Below, piece after piece: positions 7,853 to 15,017 of a DNA stretch of 20,000 nucleotides. The position numbers and the translations under genes are program-made. The notes under the pieces are model-generated. The model worked only from the letters and a program-made list of their open reading frames with translations. It was not told the origin of the DNA and made no database searches. The stretch lies in assembly GCA_934130215.1 (NCBI GenBank), contig CAKOXR010000012.1:1-20000 (forward strand), in the 5' to 3' direction. How positions within the stretch are numbered: the first letter of the stretch is position 1; every line of letters starts with the position of its first letter. Source of the stretch: an uncultured Bacilli bacterium. GTDB lineage: Bacteria > Bacillota_I > Bacilli_A > RF39 > UBA660.

Positions 7853-8371
7853 ATGGAAAAAATAAGTATAATTGTTCCGGTTTTAAATACTGCTGAACAT
7901 TTAAATAGAATAATAATGGGACTTATTAAGCAATCTTATAAAGATTTTGAAATTATAATAATAGATAGTGGTTCAAAAGATGAAACACTTAATATATGTA
8001 ATAACTGGTCATTTCTCGATTCTAGAATTAAAATATATGAAACAAAAGATTCAGTATTTGATTTAGCACTTCAAAAATCATCAGGTAAATATATTTTATT
8101 TATTGATAATATTAATGTTGATGATAATAAAATGTTAGAGAAAATGCAAAGTTCATTAAAGAAAAATAATTCTGATATAAGTATTTATAATTCAAATTCT
8201 TCTAAAGTTACTTCTTATCTTATATGTAATCATAAAAATATTGGTTATACATTTGAAGGCCCATTATGGAATAAATTGTTTAAAAAAGATTTGTTTAATA
8301 ACAATTCTAATATAGAAAATATATATAAAACAGCATTAAAAAAAGCAATAAGAATAAGTTTATTTGTTTAA
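7853..8371 (+). CDS. Short GT-A family 2 glycosyltransferase-like protein, possibly inactive
   Basis: This 172-residue protein starts with a clear family 2 glycosyltransferase nucleotide-sugar binding fold: SIIVPVLNTAEHLNRII, then DFEIIIIDSGSKDET. It ends with the acceptor-side motif GPLWNKLFKKDLF. Two features are odd. The expected metal-binding DxD (usually FLDSDD) is replaced by FIDNIN (residues 84-88), although NVDD follows closely. The protein is also much shorter than the usual 230-330 residues and stops soon after the WNKLF motif. It could be a degenerate enzyme, a minimal transferase or a non-catalytic sugar-binding domain. It has its own strong promoter, a GAGG ribosome binding site and a terminator overlapping its stop, which argues that it is expressed. 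There are no membrane segments. Confidence 0.8.
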   Translation: MEKISIIVPVLNTAEHLNRIIMGLIKQSYKDFEIIIIDSGSKDETLNICNNWSFLDSRIKIYETKDSVFDLALQKSSGKYILFIDNINVDDNKMLEKMQSSLKKNNSDISIYNSNSSKVTSYLICNHKNIGYTFEGPLWNKLFKKDLFNNNSNIENIYKTALKKAIRISLFV

Positions 8372-8385
8372 ACTTATTTTTTTTT
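8353..8385 (+). terminator. Intrinsic terminator overlapping the GT2-like stop codon
   Basis: AATAAGTTTA (8353-8362) pairs with TAAACTTATT (8369-8378) around a 6-base loop and is followed by more T residues. The stem lies partly inside the coding sequence. Confidence 0.8.
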
Positions 8386-8423
8386 CAAAAAAAATATGAT
8401 AATATATATATAGGAGGTTTTTT

Positions 8424-8963
8424 ATGGATTTAAAAGGAACTAAAACAGAAGCAAATTTAAAAGAAGCTTTTGCAGGTGAAAGTCAAGCTAGAAACAAATA
8501 TACTTATTTTGCATCAAAAGCTCGTAAAGAAGGTTATGAACAAATAGCAGCAATTTTTGAAGAAACTGCTAATAACGAAAAAGAACATGCCAAATTATGG
8601 TTTAAATATTTAGAGGGTGGAGATATAAAAACAACTTCGGATAATCTTTTATCAGCATCTCAAGGAGAAAATTATGAATGGACTGATATGTATGATAGAA
8701 TGTATCATGAAGCATTAGAAGAAGGATTTACTGAAATTGCAAACAAATTTAAAATGGTTTCAGAAATTGAAAAAGCACATGAAGAAAGATATAAAAAGTT
8801 ATTAAATAACATAAATGATGAATTAGTTTTCTCAAGTGAAAATGATGCAATATGGATTTGCCGTAATTGTGGCCATATAGTAGTTGGTAAAACAGCACCT
8901 TCAGTTTGCCCTGTTTGTAATCATCCGCAAAGTTTTTTTGAAAGAAAAGCAAATAATTACTAA
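8424..8963 (+). CDS. rbr: Rubrerythrin
   Basis: A 179-residue non-heme iron protein that reduces hydrogen peroxide with electrons from NADH via rubredoxin-type partners, protecting anaerobes from oxygen. The N-terminal ferritin-like four-helix domain carries diiron ligands, including Glu19 (AFAGES) and Glu52/His55 (ANNEKEH), with further Glu residues in HEALEEGF and SEIEKAHEE. The C-terminal rubredoxin domain has Cys146, Cys149, Cys162 and Cys165 (CRNCG ... CPVC). The length is normal. A perfect AGGAGG ribosome binding site precedes the ATG. I see no PerR box. It is a monocistronic unit flanked by two terminators. Its presence suggests an anaerobic or microaerophilic life, in keeping with lactate fermentation. 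Confidence 0.97.
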   Translation: MDLKGTKTEANLKEAFAGESQARNKYTYFASKARKEGYEQIAAIFEETANNEKEHAKLWFKYLEGGDIKTTSDNLLSASQGENYEWTDMYDRMYHEALEEGFTEIANKFKMVSEIEKAHEERYKKLLNNINDELVFSSENDAIWICRNCGHIVVGKTAPSVCPVCNHPQSFFERKANNY

Positions 8964-8990
8964 ACTCCTTGATTTTAGGAGTTTTTTTTT
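8962..8990 (+). terminator. Intrinsic terminator of rubrerythrin
   Basis: AAACTCCT (8962-8969), a 7-base loop and AGGAGTTT (8977-8984) continue into a T-run. The stem begins at the second base of the stop codon. Confidence 0.88.
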
Positions 8991-9012
8991 GTATTATTAT
9001 AATGGTGATACT

Positions 9013-10842
9013 ATGAATATAGAAGAATTAAAAAGACTAGGAAATATGGAATTATATAAATATCTTATTAAAAATGAAGAATTATTAAAAGAAACTGAAA
9101 TAAGGGATCTTTTACTAGAAAATGAAAGATATTATGCACTTGTATGGATTGTACAAAATATTAAAAATTCTAATAATTTATTGGACGAAGATATGGTAAA
9201 TAGAGTTCTAAAAAATAATAAAAATGTTGAATTAATAGAGCTTATTTTAGTGAATTGTATAGATAATGCGAATTTTATAAAAAATGAAAAAGTATTAAAT
9301 ATTATTTTTTCAACTGATATAATTAACAATATTAATTATTTAAATATAGTAACAGCAAGATATGTTATGGAATATATGGTAAAAAATAATGAAGAAAAAT
9401 ATTTTCCTGCCTTTACAGAAACTGTTAAAATAGAATTACTTCAAGAACCTAAATATTTAAATCATATTTTAAATAGTCCTTTTTTAAAAAATATTTTACA
9501 GTCATCTCAACCTAAAGTATTTAATGAATTAATAAAATATGAAAAATCAAAAAATATAATTTTTTCATCAGATCCAAAATATATTACAAATATAATTTTA
9601 AATAATGTTACATTACCAGATTCTGTAGCACTTGATAAAAAGTTTCAAAACATGATTCTAAATATTGATTCAATAATATCTTATCGTTATTTTATGGATA
9701 ATTTTGTTAAAAATAATACTGTATCAGCTTATGAAATTGATGAAAAAAGAAACCGAATGTATGATAAAATGATTGAAGAATATGATGGATTATTTCCTCA
9801 AATTAAGAGAATAATTGAAAGTATAGAAAATAATTTAAAATATGATAATTTATTTAATAATGATATTGTAAATTTTATGATATTAGAAGGCATAAATATA
9901 AATAATTTAAAATCTAGAATAGGTTTATTTTATAAATATGATATCATTTTAATGAAAAATATATTAATTGATAGATTTTTTAAAGATAATCCCACAAATT
10001 TTTGTAAAAATTTAAATGTAATGATATCATACAATGAAAGTTTAAATGATAAAGTAATTGATGAAAAAAGATTTAAACTTTATAAGGAAATCCAAAATTT
10101 TGAAAATTTAAGTTTTGAAGATAGAAAAAGAATTTATAATGAATGTTTAAAATATAATAATTTAGTTGAAATATTTTATGATGATTATAAAAATAGTCAA
10201 AATAAATCATATAAAGATTTAATCTCAGCAGCAATTAACCCACGGAATATGTCAAAACAATTATCACTTCAAAAGTCAGAATTATATGGTGTTCCTGTAT
10301 ATGAATTAAAAGGCGAAGAATTTTTTGCTTTTATTCATGTTTCAGGTCAAAGTAAATATGATCCAAATTTAAAATTAAATGTTTGGAAAGAAAAATTACA
10401 TGATGGACTTTCTTTAAGTTATATTGGTTCAAAAAATATAAGAACATATAATAATCCTAAGGATTTAATAGCATTTGGATTTTCAAATTTAGATTATACT
10501 CGTTTTGTACATTTAAGAAATTCAGATTCATTTTCAAACTATGATTCACTTAGCGGTATTCATTCGGATTATGTTCAAAAAATGTACACACCAGAAAATT
10601 TAGTTAAAGAAACAATTGGATATAATGAAATAGTATATCAAGAAAAATCCAAAAAAATAGAACTTTCTAAATTAATGCCTGATTATGTAATTTGTTATAA
10701 TGATATATCTATAGCAGATAAAGAAGTCGCAAAATATTATAATATACCTATCGTTGTAATAGATACAAATGCTTATAATTATAATAATCAATATGTAGAT
10801 GATTCTCCAAAAGAAAAATATGATCAAAATAGAAAATTATAA
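9013..10842 (+). CDS. Uncharacterised 609-residue protein
   Basis: I do not recognise this protein. It has no signal peptide and no membrane segment, so it is probably cytoplasmic. Residues 1 to about 400 are Asn/Lys/Ile-rich, predicted helical and without obvious motifs, like a helical-repeat scaffold. The last 190 residues look like a folded alpha/beta domain: GVPVYELKGEEFFAFIHVSG, GLSLSYIGSKNIRTY, IAFGFSNLDYTRFVHL, VKETIGYNEIVYQE and LMPDYVICYNDIS followed by AKYYNIPIVVIDT. The last part reads like a strand-turn-strand in which a residue set is addressed and then compared. The open frame extends to 8884 inside rubrerythrin, but the ATG at 9013 with GGTGAT at 9004-9009 is the sensible start. 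It follows the rubrerythrin terminator and precedes the CIRCE promoter, so it is its own unit. Confidence 0.75.
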   Translation: MNIEELKRLGNMELYKYLIKNEELLKETEIRDLLLENERYYALVWIVQNIKNSNNLLDEDMVNRVLKNNKNVELIELILVNCIDNANFIKNEKVLNIIFSTDIINNINYLNIVTARYVMEYMVKNNEEKYFPAFTETVKIELLQEPKYLNHILNSPFLKNILQSSQPKVFNELIKYEKSKNIIFSSDPKYITNIILNNVTLPDSVALDKKFQNMILNIDSIISYRYFMDNFVKNNTVSAYEIDEKRNRMYDKMIEEYDGLFPQIKRIIESIENNLKYDNLFNNDIVNFMILEGININNLKSRIGLFYKYDIILMKNILIDRFFKDNPTNFCKNLNVMISYNESLNDKVIDEKRFKLYKEIQNFENLSFEDRKRIYNECLKYNNLVEIFYDDYKNSQNKSYKDLISAAINPRNMSKQLSLQKSELYGVPVYELKGEEFFAFIHVSGQSKYDPNLKLNVWKEKLHDGLSLSYIGSKNIRTYNNPKDLIAFGFSNLDYTRFVHLRNSDSFSNYDSLSGIHSDYVQKMYTPENLVKETIGYNEIVYQEKSKKIELSKLMPDYVICYNDISIADKEVAKYYNIPIVVIDTNAYNYNNQYVDDSPKEKYDQNRKL

Positions 10843-10848
10843 AAAAAA

Positions 10849-10875
10849 TTAGCACTCACTATTGACAAGTGCCAA
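10849..10875. promoter_or_regulatory. CIRCE operator (HrcA binding site) of hsp20
   Basis: TTAGCACTC, 9 bases, AAGTGCCAA. The left half matches the CIRCE consensus exactly and the right half differs at two positions from GAGTGCTAA, with the canonical 9-bp spacing. The -35 hexamer of the hsp20 promoter lies inside the element, so bound HrcA would block RNA polymerase until heat shock. Confidence 0.88.
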
Positions 10876-10889
10876 AAAAGTGATATAAT
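10862..10889 (+). promoter_or_regulatory. hsp20 promoter
   Basis: TTGACA (10862-10867), a 16-bp spacer and TATAAT (10884-10889), with TG at 10881-10882 giving an extended -10. The -35 lies in the CIRCE element. Confidence 0.85.
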
Positions 10890-10915
10890 TATATATGTGA
10901 AATGGAGGAATAGAT

Positions 10916-11296
10916 ATGAAATTAATACCTAGAAATTATTTTTTAGATGATGTATTTGAAGACTTTAATTCAAATAATAATATGAAATGTGATGTTTATG
11001 AGAAAGATGGTGCATATAACATCGAAGTTGATATTCCTGGTTTTAAAAAAGAAGATATTAGCATAGATGTTGATAATGGCTATTTAACAGTTAAAGCATC
11101 TAAACACTTTGATGAAACAGAAAAAACAAAAAATTATATTTGTCATGAAAGAAGATATGGTAAATTTGAAAGATCATTTTATCTTGGTGATTTAAAAACT
11201 GATGAAGTTGAAGCATCATTTGAGAATGGTACATTAAAGATTAAAGTTCCAAAAATAGAAGAATCTAAAGATAAAAAAAGCATACAAATTAAATAA
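10916..11296 (+). CDS. hsp20: Small heat shock protein, Hsp20/alpha-crystallin family
   Basis: A 126-residue ATP-independent holdase chaperone. The alpha-crystallin domain covers about residues 22-112, with YNIEVDIPGFKKEDISIDVDNGYLTV, the ERRYGKFERSFYL segment and the C-terminal FENGTLKIKVPK motif of the family. The IxI-like tail is SIQIK. The N-terminal arm is short (about 20 residues). A GGAGG ribosome binding site lies at 10904-10908. Heat-shock control is indicated by the CIRCE operator over its promoter. Control of an hsp20 gene by HrcA is less common than control of groESL and dnaK. The gene is monocistronic with a terminator at its stop codon. Confidence 0.96.
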   Translation: MKLIPRNYFLDDVFEDFNSNNNMKCDVYEKDGAYNIEVDIPGFKKEDISIDVDNGYLTVKASKHFDETEKTKNYICHERRYGKFERSFYLGDLKTDEVEASFENGTLKIKVPKIEESKDKKSIQIK

Positions 11297-11322
11297 GAAA
11301 TCTAAAAAAGATTTCTTTTTTA
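11295..11322 (+). terminator. Intrinsic terminator of hsp20
   Basis: AAGAAATCT (11295-11303), loop AAAAA, AGATTTCTT (11309-11317) and then T residues. The stem begins at the second base of the stop codon. Confidence 0.87.
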
Positions 11323-11351
11323 TTGAAAAAAAATAATATTTATAGTAGAAT
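11323..11351 (+). promoter_or_regulatory. Promoter of the cdd-scpA-scpB operon
   Basis: TTGAAA (11323-11328), a 17-bp spacer and TAGAAT (11346-11351), about 30 bp before the cdd start. Confidence 0.75.
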
Positions 11352-11379
11352 TAAGTTGTAATAAAGACTTGGAGGGTGT

Positions 11380-11769
11380 ATGAATAAAGATTTATTGATT
11401 AAATATGCTAAAGAAGTAAGAGAAAATGCATGTACATTAACTGGATTTAAAGTTGGAGCAGCACTTGTTACAGAAAATAATAAAGTTTATACAGGATGTA
11501 ATATAGAAAATGCTGGTATTCAAAGTATATGTGCTGAAAGATGTGCATTTGTAAAAGCTTTAAGTAATGGTGAAAGAAAATTTAAAGCTATATTTATTGT
11601 TGGAAAAAAAGACAATGAAGAATATAATGAAACATTTCCATGTGGTTATTGTAGGCAATTTATGCGATCATACACTAATTTAGATTTTAAAATATATACA
11701 TATTCAGATTCAAAAGGTATAAATGAATATACCTTAGATGAATTACTACCCCATAGTTTTGATTTGTAG
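11380..11769 (+). CDS. cdd: Cytidine deaminase
   Basis: A 129-residue zinc enzyme of pyrimidine salvage that converts cytidine and deoxycytidine to the uridine forms. Zinc ligands and catalytic Glu are in CAE (Cys51, Glu53) and PCGYC (Cys88, Cys91), the pattern of the small tetrameric Bacillus-type enzyme. The substrate-binding parts FKVGAAL and GCNIENAG are intact. The ATG at 11380 follows a GGAGGG ribosome binding site. It is the first gene of a tight operon with scpA and scpB: the ribosome binding site of scpA overlaps the cdd stop codon. Confidence 0.97.
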   Translation: MNKDLLIKYAKEVRENACTLTGFKVGAALVTENNKVYTGCNIENAGIQSICAERCAFVKALSNGERKFKAIFIVGKKDNEEYNETFPCGYCRQFMRSYTNLDFKIYTYSDSKGINEYTLDELLPHSFDL

Positions 11770-11777
11770 GTGATATT

Positions 11778-12482
11778 TTGGTATTTACAATAGAAGATTT
11801 TGAAGGTCCATTAGACCTTTTACTTCATCTAATAAAAGAAGATAATATAGATATATGTGATATTTCAATTGCTCGTATTACAGAACAATATTTAAGTTAT
11901 ATAAATGAAATGCAAAATATGAACTTAGATATAGCATCTGAATATTTAGTAATGGCAGCAGAATTGATAGAATTTAAATCAAAAACACTATTACCAAGTA
12001 CTAATATTGAAGAAGTAACAGAAGAATTTAAGGAAGAAATAATTAATAAATTATATGATTATAAAGAATATAAAGAATTTAGTGAAAATTTAAAAGAACT
12101 TGCTTTTAAAAGAAGTACTATGCTTGATAAATACCCAAGTGATTGTCATGAGTTTGTTAGTTATGAAGAATATAAAAATATGGGAAGTGCTGACGATTTA
12201 AAACTAGCACTAGAAAAAGTTTTACAAAATTTAAATGATATGAAACCAATAGAAACAAAAGTTACATATAAAGAATATTCTGTTTTTGAAAGAAGTAAAG
12301 AAATTAAAAAAATTATATATGATAAAAAAAGAATTTTATTTAATGATTTATTTAATGTTAGATCAAAAGATTATATAGTTGTTACTTTTTTATCAATTCT
12401 TGATTTAGCAAGAAATCATGAAATTAGAATTGAACAAGAAAATAACTTTTGTGATATATATCTATTAGGGGGTATGGCATGA
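11778..12482 (+). CDS. scpA: Segregation and condensation protein A
   Basis: A 234-residue kleisin subunit that bridges the SMC ATPase heads in the bacterial condensin complex and is needed for chromosome segregation. The N-terminus FTIEDFEGPLDLLLHLIKEDNIDICDISIARITEQYLSYI is the typical ScpA start, followed by ASEYLVMAAELIEFKSKTLLP. The C-terminal winged-helix part includes VVTFLSILDLARNHEI. The start codon is TTG at 11778, chosen because AGGTG of the overlapping cdd stop region lies 5 bases upstream and no ATG fits. The stop overlaps the scpB start by 4 bp (ATGA), indicating translational coupling. Confidence 0.96.
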   Translation: MVFTIEDFEGPLDLLLHLIKEDNIDICDISIARITEQYLSYINEMQNMNLDIASEYLVMAAELIEFKSKTLLPSTNIEEVTEEFKEEIINKLYDYKEYKEFSENLKELAFKRSTMLDKYPSDCHEFVSYEEYKNMGSADDLKLALEKVLQNLNDMKPIETKVTYKEYSVFERSKEIKKIIYDKKRILFNDLFNVRSKDYIVVTFLSILDLARNHEIRIEQENNFCDIYLLGGMA

Positions 12483-13030
12483 ATTATAGTGAAATACTAG
12501 AAGGTTTACTATTTTTATCGGGTGACGAAGGTCTTAGTGAACAAACGATAAAAAAAATTCTTGAACTAGATAATATAGAAAATATTGTTAAAGAACTAGG
12601 AAAAAAGTATGAAACAAATAGTGGACTAGAATTAATAAAATTTGGTAATAATTATAAAATTGTTACAAAAAGTAAATATGTTGATTATTTCAAAAAACTA
12701 GCTGATAATTATATTGTAGGACCAGTAAGTCAAGCTGGTTTAGAAATACTTGCAATAATAGCATATAATGAACCAATTACTAGAATTCAAATAGATGAAA
12801 TAAGAGGAGTTAATAGTACATATGCTCTAAGAAAGTTGTTAATAAGAGGCTTAATAACAGAATGTGGGAAATCAGATGTAGCAGGACATCCTAATTTATA
12901 TAAAACAACCGATAGATTTTTAGATTATTTTGGTTTAAAATCAAAAAATGATTTAATACCAGTTAATAAAGAATTTGAAATTATTGAAGATGTTGATTTA
13001 TTTACAACAAAATACAAAGAAAATATTTGA
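12479..13030 (+). CDS. scpB: Segregation and condensation protein B
   Basis: A 183-residue double winged-helix protein that dimerises and binds ScpA in the SMC-ScpAB condensin. The family core is visible: ILEGLLFLSGDEGLSEQTIKKIL at the start and QAGLEILAIIAYNEPITRIQIDEIRGVNSTYALRKLLIRGLI in the second domain, followed by GHPNLYKTTDRFLDYFGL. The length is normal. The ATG overlaps the scpA stop by 4 bp and has an AGGGGG ribosome binding site. The tRNA-Leu promoter begins inside the last codons. Confidence 0.96.
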   Translation: MNYSEILEGLLFLSGDEGLSEQTIKKILELDNIENIVKELGKKYETNSGLELIKFGNNYKIVTKSKYVDYFKKLADNYIVGPVSQAGLEILAIIAYNEPITRIQIDEIRGVNSTYALRKLLIRGLITECGKSDVAGHPNLYKTTDRFLDYFGLKSKNDLIPVNKEFEIIEDVDLFTTKYKENI

Positions 13031-13054
13031 AAACAATTATAAATATGCTATAAT
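13027..13054 (+). promoter_or_regulatory. Promoter of tRNA-Leu
   Basis: TTGAAA (13027-13032), a 16-bp spacer and TATAAT (13049-13054), with TG at 13046-13047 forming an extended -10. The -35 overlaps the scpB stop codon. Confidence 0.8.
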
Positions 13055-13062
13055 TGTTTTAT

Positions 13063-13148
13063 GCACATGTGGCGGAATGGCAGACGCGGCAGACTCAAAA
13101 TCTGCTGGAGGTAACTTCGTGGGGGTTCAAGTCCCTTCATGTGCACCA
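13063..13148 (+). tRNA. tRNA-Leu (CAA anticodon)
   Basis: The acceptor stem GCACATG (13063-13069) pairs with CATGTGC (13138-13144). The anticodon stem GCAGA/TCTGC holds loop CTCAAAA with anticodon CAA. A long class II variable arm, a T-arm with GTTCAAG, discriminator A and an encoded CCA (13146-13148) complete it. Confidence 0.96.
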
Positions 13149-13157
13149 ATTAGCAAT

Positions 13158-13180
13158 AAATCCCTAACAGGGATTTTTTT
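13158..13180 (+). terminator. Intrinsic terminator after tRNA-Leu
   Basis: AAATCCCT (13158-13165), loop AAC, AGGGATTT (13169-13176) and a T-run. Confidence 0.88.
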
Positions 13181-13193
13181 GTAATTAAAATTA

Positions 13194-13222
13194 AAATATG
13201 CAGTAAATTTTACTGCATATTT
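13194..13222. terminator. Hairpin at the 3' end of the secreted-protein gene
   Basis: AAATATGCAGT (13194-13204) pairs with ACTGCATATTT (13212-13222) around a 7-base loop. It lies 16 bp past the end of the minus-strand gene. The following minus-strand bases are only moderately T-rich, so termination is likely but not certain. Confidence 0.65.
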
Positions 13223-13237
13223 ATGATTTGAAATAGA

Positions 13238-14014
13238 TTACCAACTACCTGTTTTAAAAGCATGGGCAATACTAATATTGTCATAATAGCTTGAAATACT
13301 TTGATCCAATTCAATACCGAGTTCACCTTGTACACTAAATTTTTTTGCATTTTTAAGAGAAATGTTTTTTGTTGCATGCTTATAGTCACCATAAGCATCC
13401 AATCTAGTTATTGTGTTACTTTCGTTACTCTTTTTAACATTATAAAATAGAGTAATTATTATACTATTCACATTCTTACTGGGTGCTAACTGAAACAAAG
13501 CACCAAATCCGTTATCACCATAATTTGGATAAAAATCGTAACTAGATGAGCATTCACCATTTTTATAACAATAATTTTGAACAAAGTTAATGTTACCGTT
13601 AATTGAAACATTACTATTTTTTCCAATCCCTATTATATCATAGCTTCTATAATAGGGCATCTTTTTCCATTCAACTGTTATCTTATATCTAAAGAAATTA
13701 CTAAATTCCGTTATAGTTGTTGTTATTTTTTTATACTCGGTTTCAATATAACCATTTTGAATATTTCTAGCAATATTATTTTGCAAGTACTCATTTTGTA
13801 ACAATACTTTTCCTTTTAAGTTTTTGTTTTTTCCAATAGTGAATTTATCCAATGTTTCAATTTCACTAGTAGTAAAACCATTGGATTTTAAGTTGTTATA
13901 TTCTTCTTGGCTAATTATAACTTTTTGTTTGTTGACATAACTACTTGTATCTTCAGCATATACATGGTTTGCAAACAATAAGAATACATATAAAATAGAT
14001 ATTATTTTTTTCAT
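13238..14014 (-). CDS. Secreted protein of unknown family, probable product of the accessory system
   Basis: A 258-residue precursor with a classic Sec signal peptide (MKKIISILYVFLLFANHVYA, cleavage before EDTSS). I cannot name the family. Residues 20-85 are polar and could be a propeptide. From about residue 90 the sequence looks beta-rich: YKKITTTITEFSNFFRYKIT, then VEWKKMPYYRSYDIIGIG, a pair of Cys (NYCYKNGEC) that could form a disulfide, ALFQLAPSKNVNSIIITLFYNV, and the ending HAFKTGSW. There is no wall anchor, membrane segment or visible catalytic motif. An AAAGGAG ribosome binding site precedes the ATG. Its promoter has the same operator as the ABC transporter genes, which points to a joint role. 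Export as a bacteriocin-like or signalling protein is one reading; a stress-induced surface protein is another. Confidence 0.8.
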   Translation of the reverse strand: MKKIISILYVFLLFANHVYAEDTSSYVNKQKVIISQEEYNNLKSNGFTTSEIETLDKFTIGKNKNLKGKVLLQNEYLQNNIARNIQNGYIETEYKKITTTITEFSNFFRYKITVEWKKMPYYRSYDIIGIGKNSNVSINGNINFVQNYCYKNGECSSSYDFYPNYGDNGFGALFQLAPSKNVNSIIITLFYNVKKSNESNTITRLDAYGDYKHATKNISLKNAKKFSVQGELGIELDQSISSYYDNISIAHAFKTGSW

Positions 14015-14032
14015 AAAACTCCTTTCAAGCTA

Positions 14033-14077
14033 ATAATATTTCTTTTTTATGATTATTACAACTACTCTGCATGTAGA
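14033..14077 (-). promoter_or_regulatory. Operator and promoter of the secreted-protein gene
   Basis: On the minus strand the near-palindrome TCTACATGCAGA (14077-14066) is followed after 4 bp by TTGTAA (14061-14056), a 17-bp spacer and TATTAT (14038-14033). The operator and its spacing to the -35 match those before the ABC transporter genes. Confidence 0.78.
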
Positions 14078-14119
14078 AAAAAGAGTTTTTTCAAAAGTTT
14101 TACTTTAGAGGTCAATAAC

Positions 14120-14136
14120 TTATGAAAATATCATAA
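14120..14136. repeat. Short inverted repeat in the divergent intergenic region
   Basis: TTATGA, 5 bases, TCATAA between the secreted-protein gene and the regulator gene; a further TCATAA half lies at 14163-14168. It could be an operator for another factor or chance in AT-rich DNA. Confidence 0.35.
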
Positions 14137-14217
14137 ATTTTTATCAATTAGCTTAGACATTATCATAAAATAATTACAAAAGTTAAGCTGTGGATTTTAT
14201 TTTTATGACGAATAATG

Positions 14218-14223
14218 TATAAT
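14218..14223 (+). promoter_or_regulatory. -10 box of the regulator gene
   Basis: A perfect TATAAT preceded directly by TG, 32 bp before the TTG start. No good -35 is seen at the usual distance, so the promoter may be weak or need an activator. The common TCTACATG operator is not found here. Confidence 0.5.
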
Positions 14224-14255
14224 AAAAATATACATAATTATTGGGAGGTGGCATT

Positions 14256-14984
14256 TTGGATAAAAATGATTATAAAAAAATTGAAAAAAATAATAAAATA
14301 GAATTAGGAAAAGCAATATATAATATTCGAAAAGAACAAAAAATGTCTCAGGAACAATTTGCAGAGTCACTAGGTAGAACATCTGGCAAAGTAGTTAGCA
14401 GATGGGAATGTGGTATGTGCAGACCAAACGATGAAACTATAATATTAATAGAAAAAAAATTTAATGTTTCTTTAAAAGAATTTTATTCTTCCCAAATACA
14501 AATTTTAGAAAATCATAGTAATAAAACAATACTTATTCTAGTTGCCATCATAATAATTATTATACTAGGCAGTTTATTTTTGATTTTTAATCGAGAAAAA
14601 AGTTATGATTTAGTGTCATTAGATAACAATTTAATAATAGAAGGACTATACATAAGAAAAAGATATATTAGCAAAATGTATATTAATAAAATTGTACTAA
14701 AAAACACAGAAGATATTAAATGTTACTCAATAGATACAACTATAAAAAATAATGATTATCTGATTTATAAATATGGTAGTATTGATTTATTTGAATTTGA
14801 GGAAATGGGAAATGATACACTTCTTGGCTTAAATGAATATCTTAAAGCTGGTAACTTCTTTTTTGATGTTAATTCAAAAACAATAAAAAAACAGAATAAT
14901 AAAAATTTTACTCTGATATTTAGTTGTTTAAAAAATAGAAATCGAGATATTGAAAAATACAAGTATCAGTTTACTACAAATTAA
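14256..14984 (+). CDS. Membrane-anchored XRE-family transcriptional regulator
   Basis: A 242-residue protein with an N-terminal HTH_3/XRE DNA-binding domain (about residues 16-75: LGKAIYNIRKEQKMSQEQFAE, RWECGMCRPNDETIILIEKKF). One transmembrane helix follows (about 91-111, TILILVAIIIIIILGSLFLIF without its last base of certainty), then about 130 residues predicted outside the membrane. The layout is that of a one-component sensor: the outer domain would perceive an envelope signal and the cytoplasmic HTH would bind DNA. The start is TTG at 14256, preceded by GGGAGGTGG; an upstream in-frame TTG at 14241 overlaps this ribosome binding site and is unlikely. It lies between the divergent secreted-protein gene and the transporter operon, both of which carry the same palindrome, making it the obvious candidate regulator of both. 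The outer domain resembles no sensor I know. Confidence 0.85.
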   Translation: MDKNDYKKIEKNNKIELGKAIYNIRKEQKMSQEQFAESLGRTSGKVVSRWECGMCRPNDETIILIEKKFNVSLKEFYSSQIQILENHSNKTILILVAIIIIIILGSLFLIFNREKSYDLVSLDNNLIIEGLYIRKRYISKMYINKIVLKNTEDIKCYSIDTTIKNNDYLIYKYGSIDLFEFEEMGNDTLLGLNEYLKAGNFFFDVNSKTIKKQNNKNFTLIFSCLKNRNRDIEKYKYQFTTN

Positions 14985-15017
14985 AAAATATATAGGTATT
15001 TAAATTTTACATTAAAA

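Noticed and set aside
8884..9012. Upstream extension of the 609-residue protein
   Set aside because: It lies inside rubrerythrin and its terminator; the ATG at 9013 has a ribosome binding site.
12975..13184. Open frame of 69 residues after scpB
   Set aside because: It is the translation of the scpB end and tRNA-Leu in another frame.
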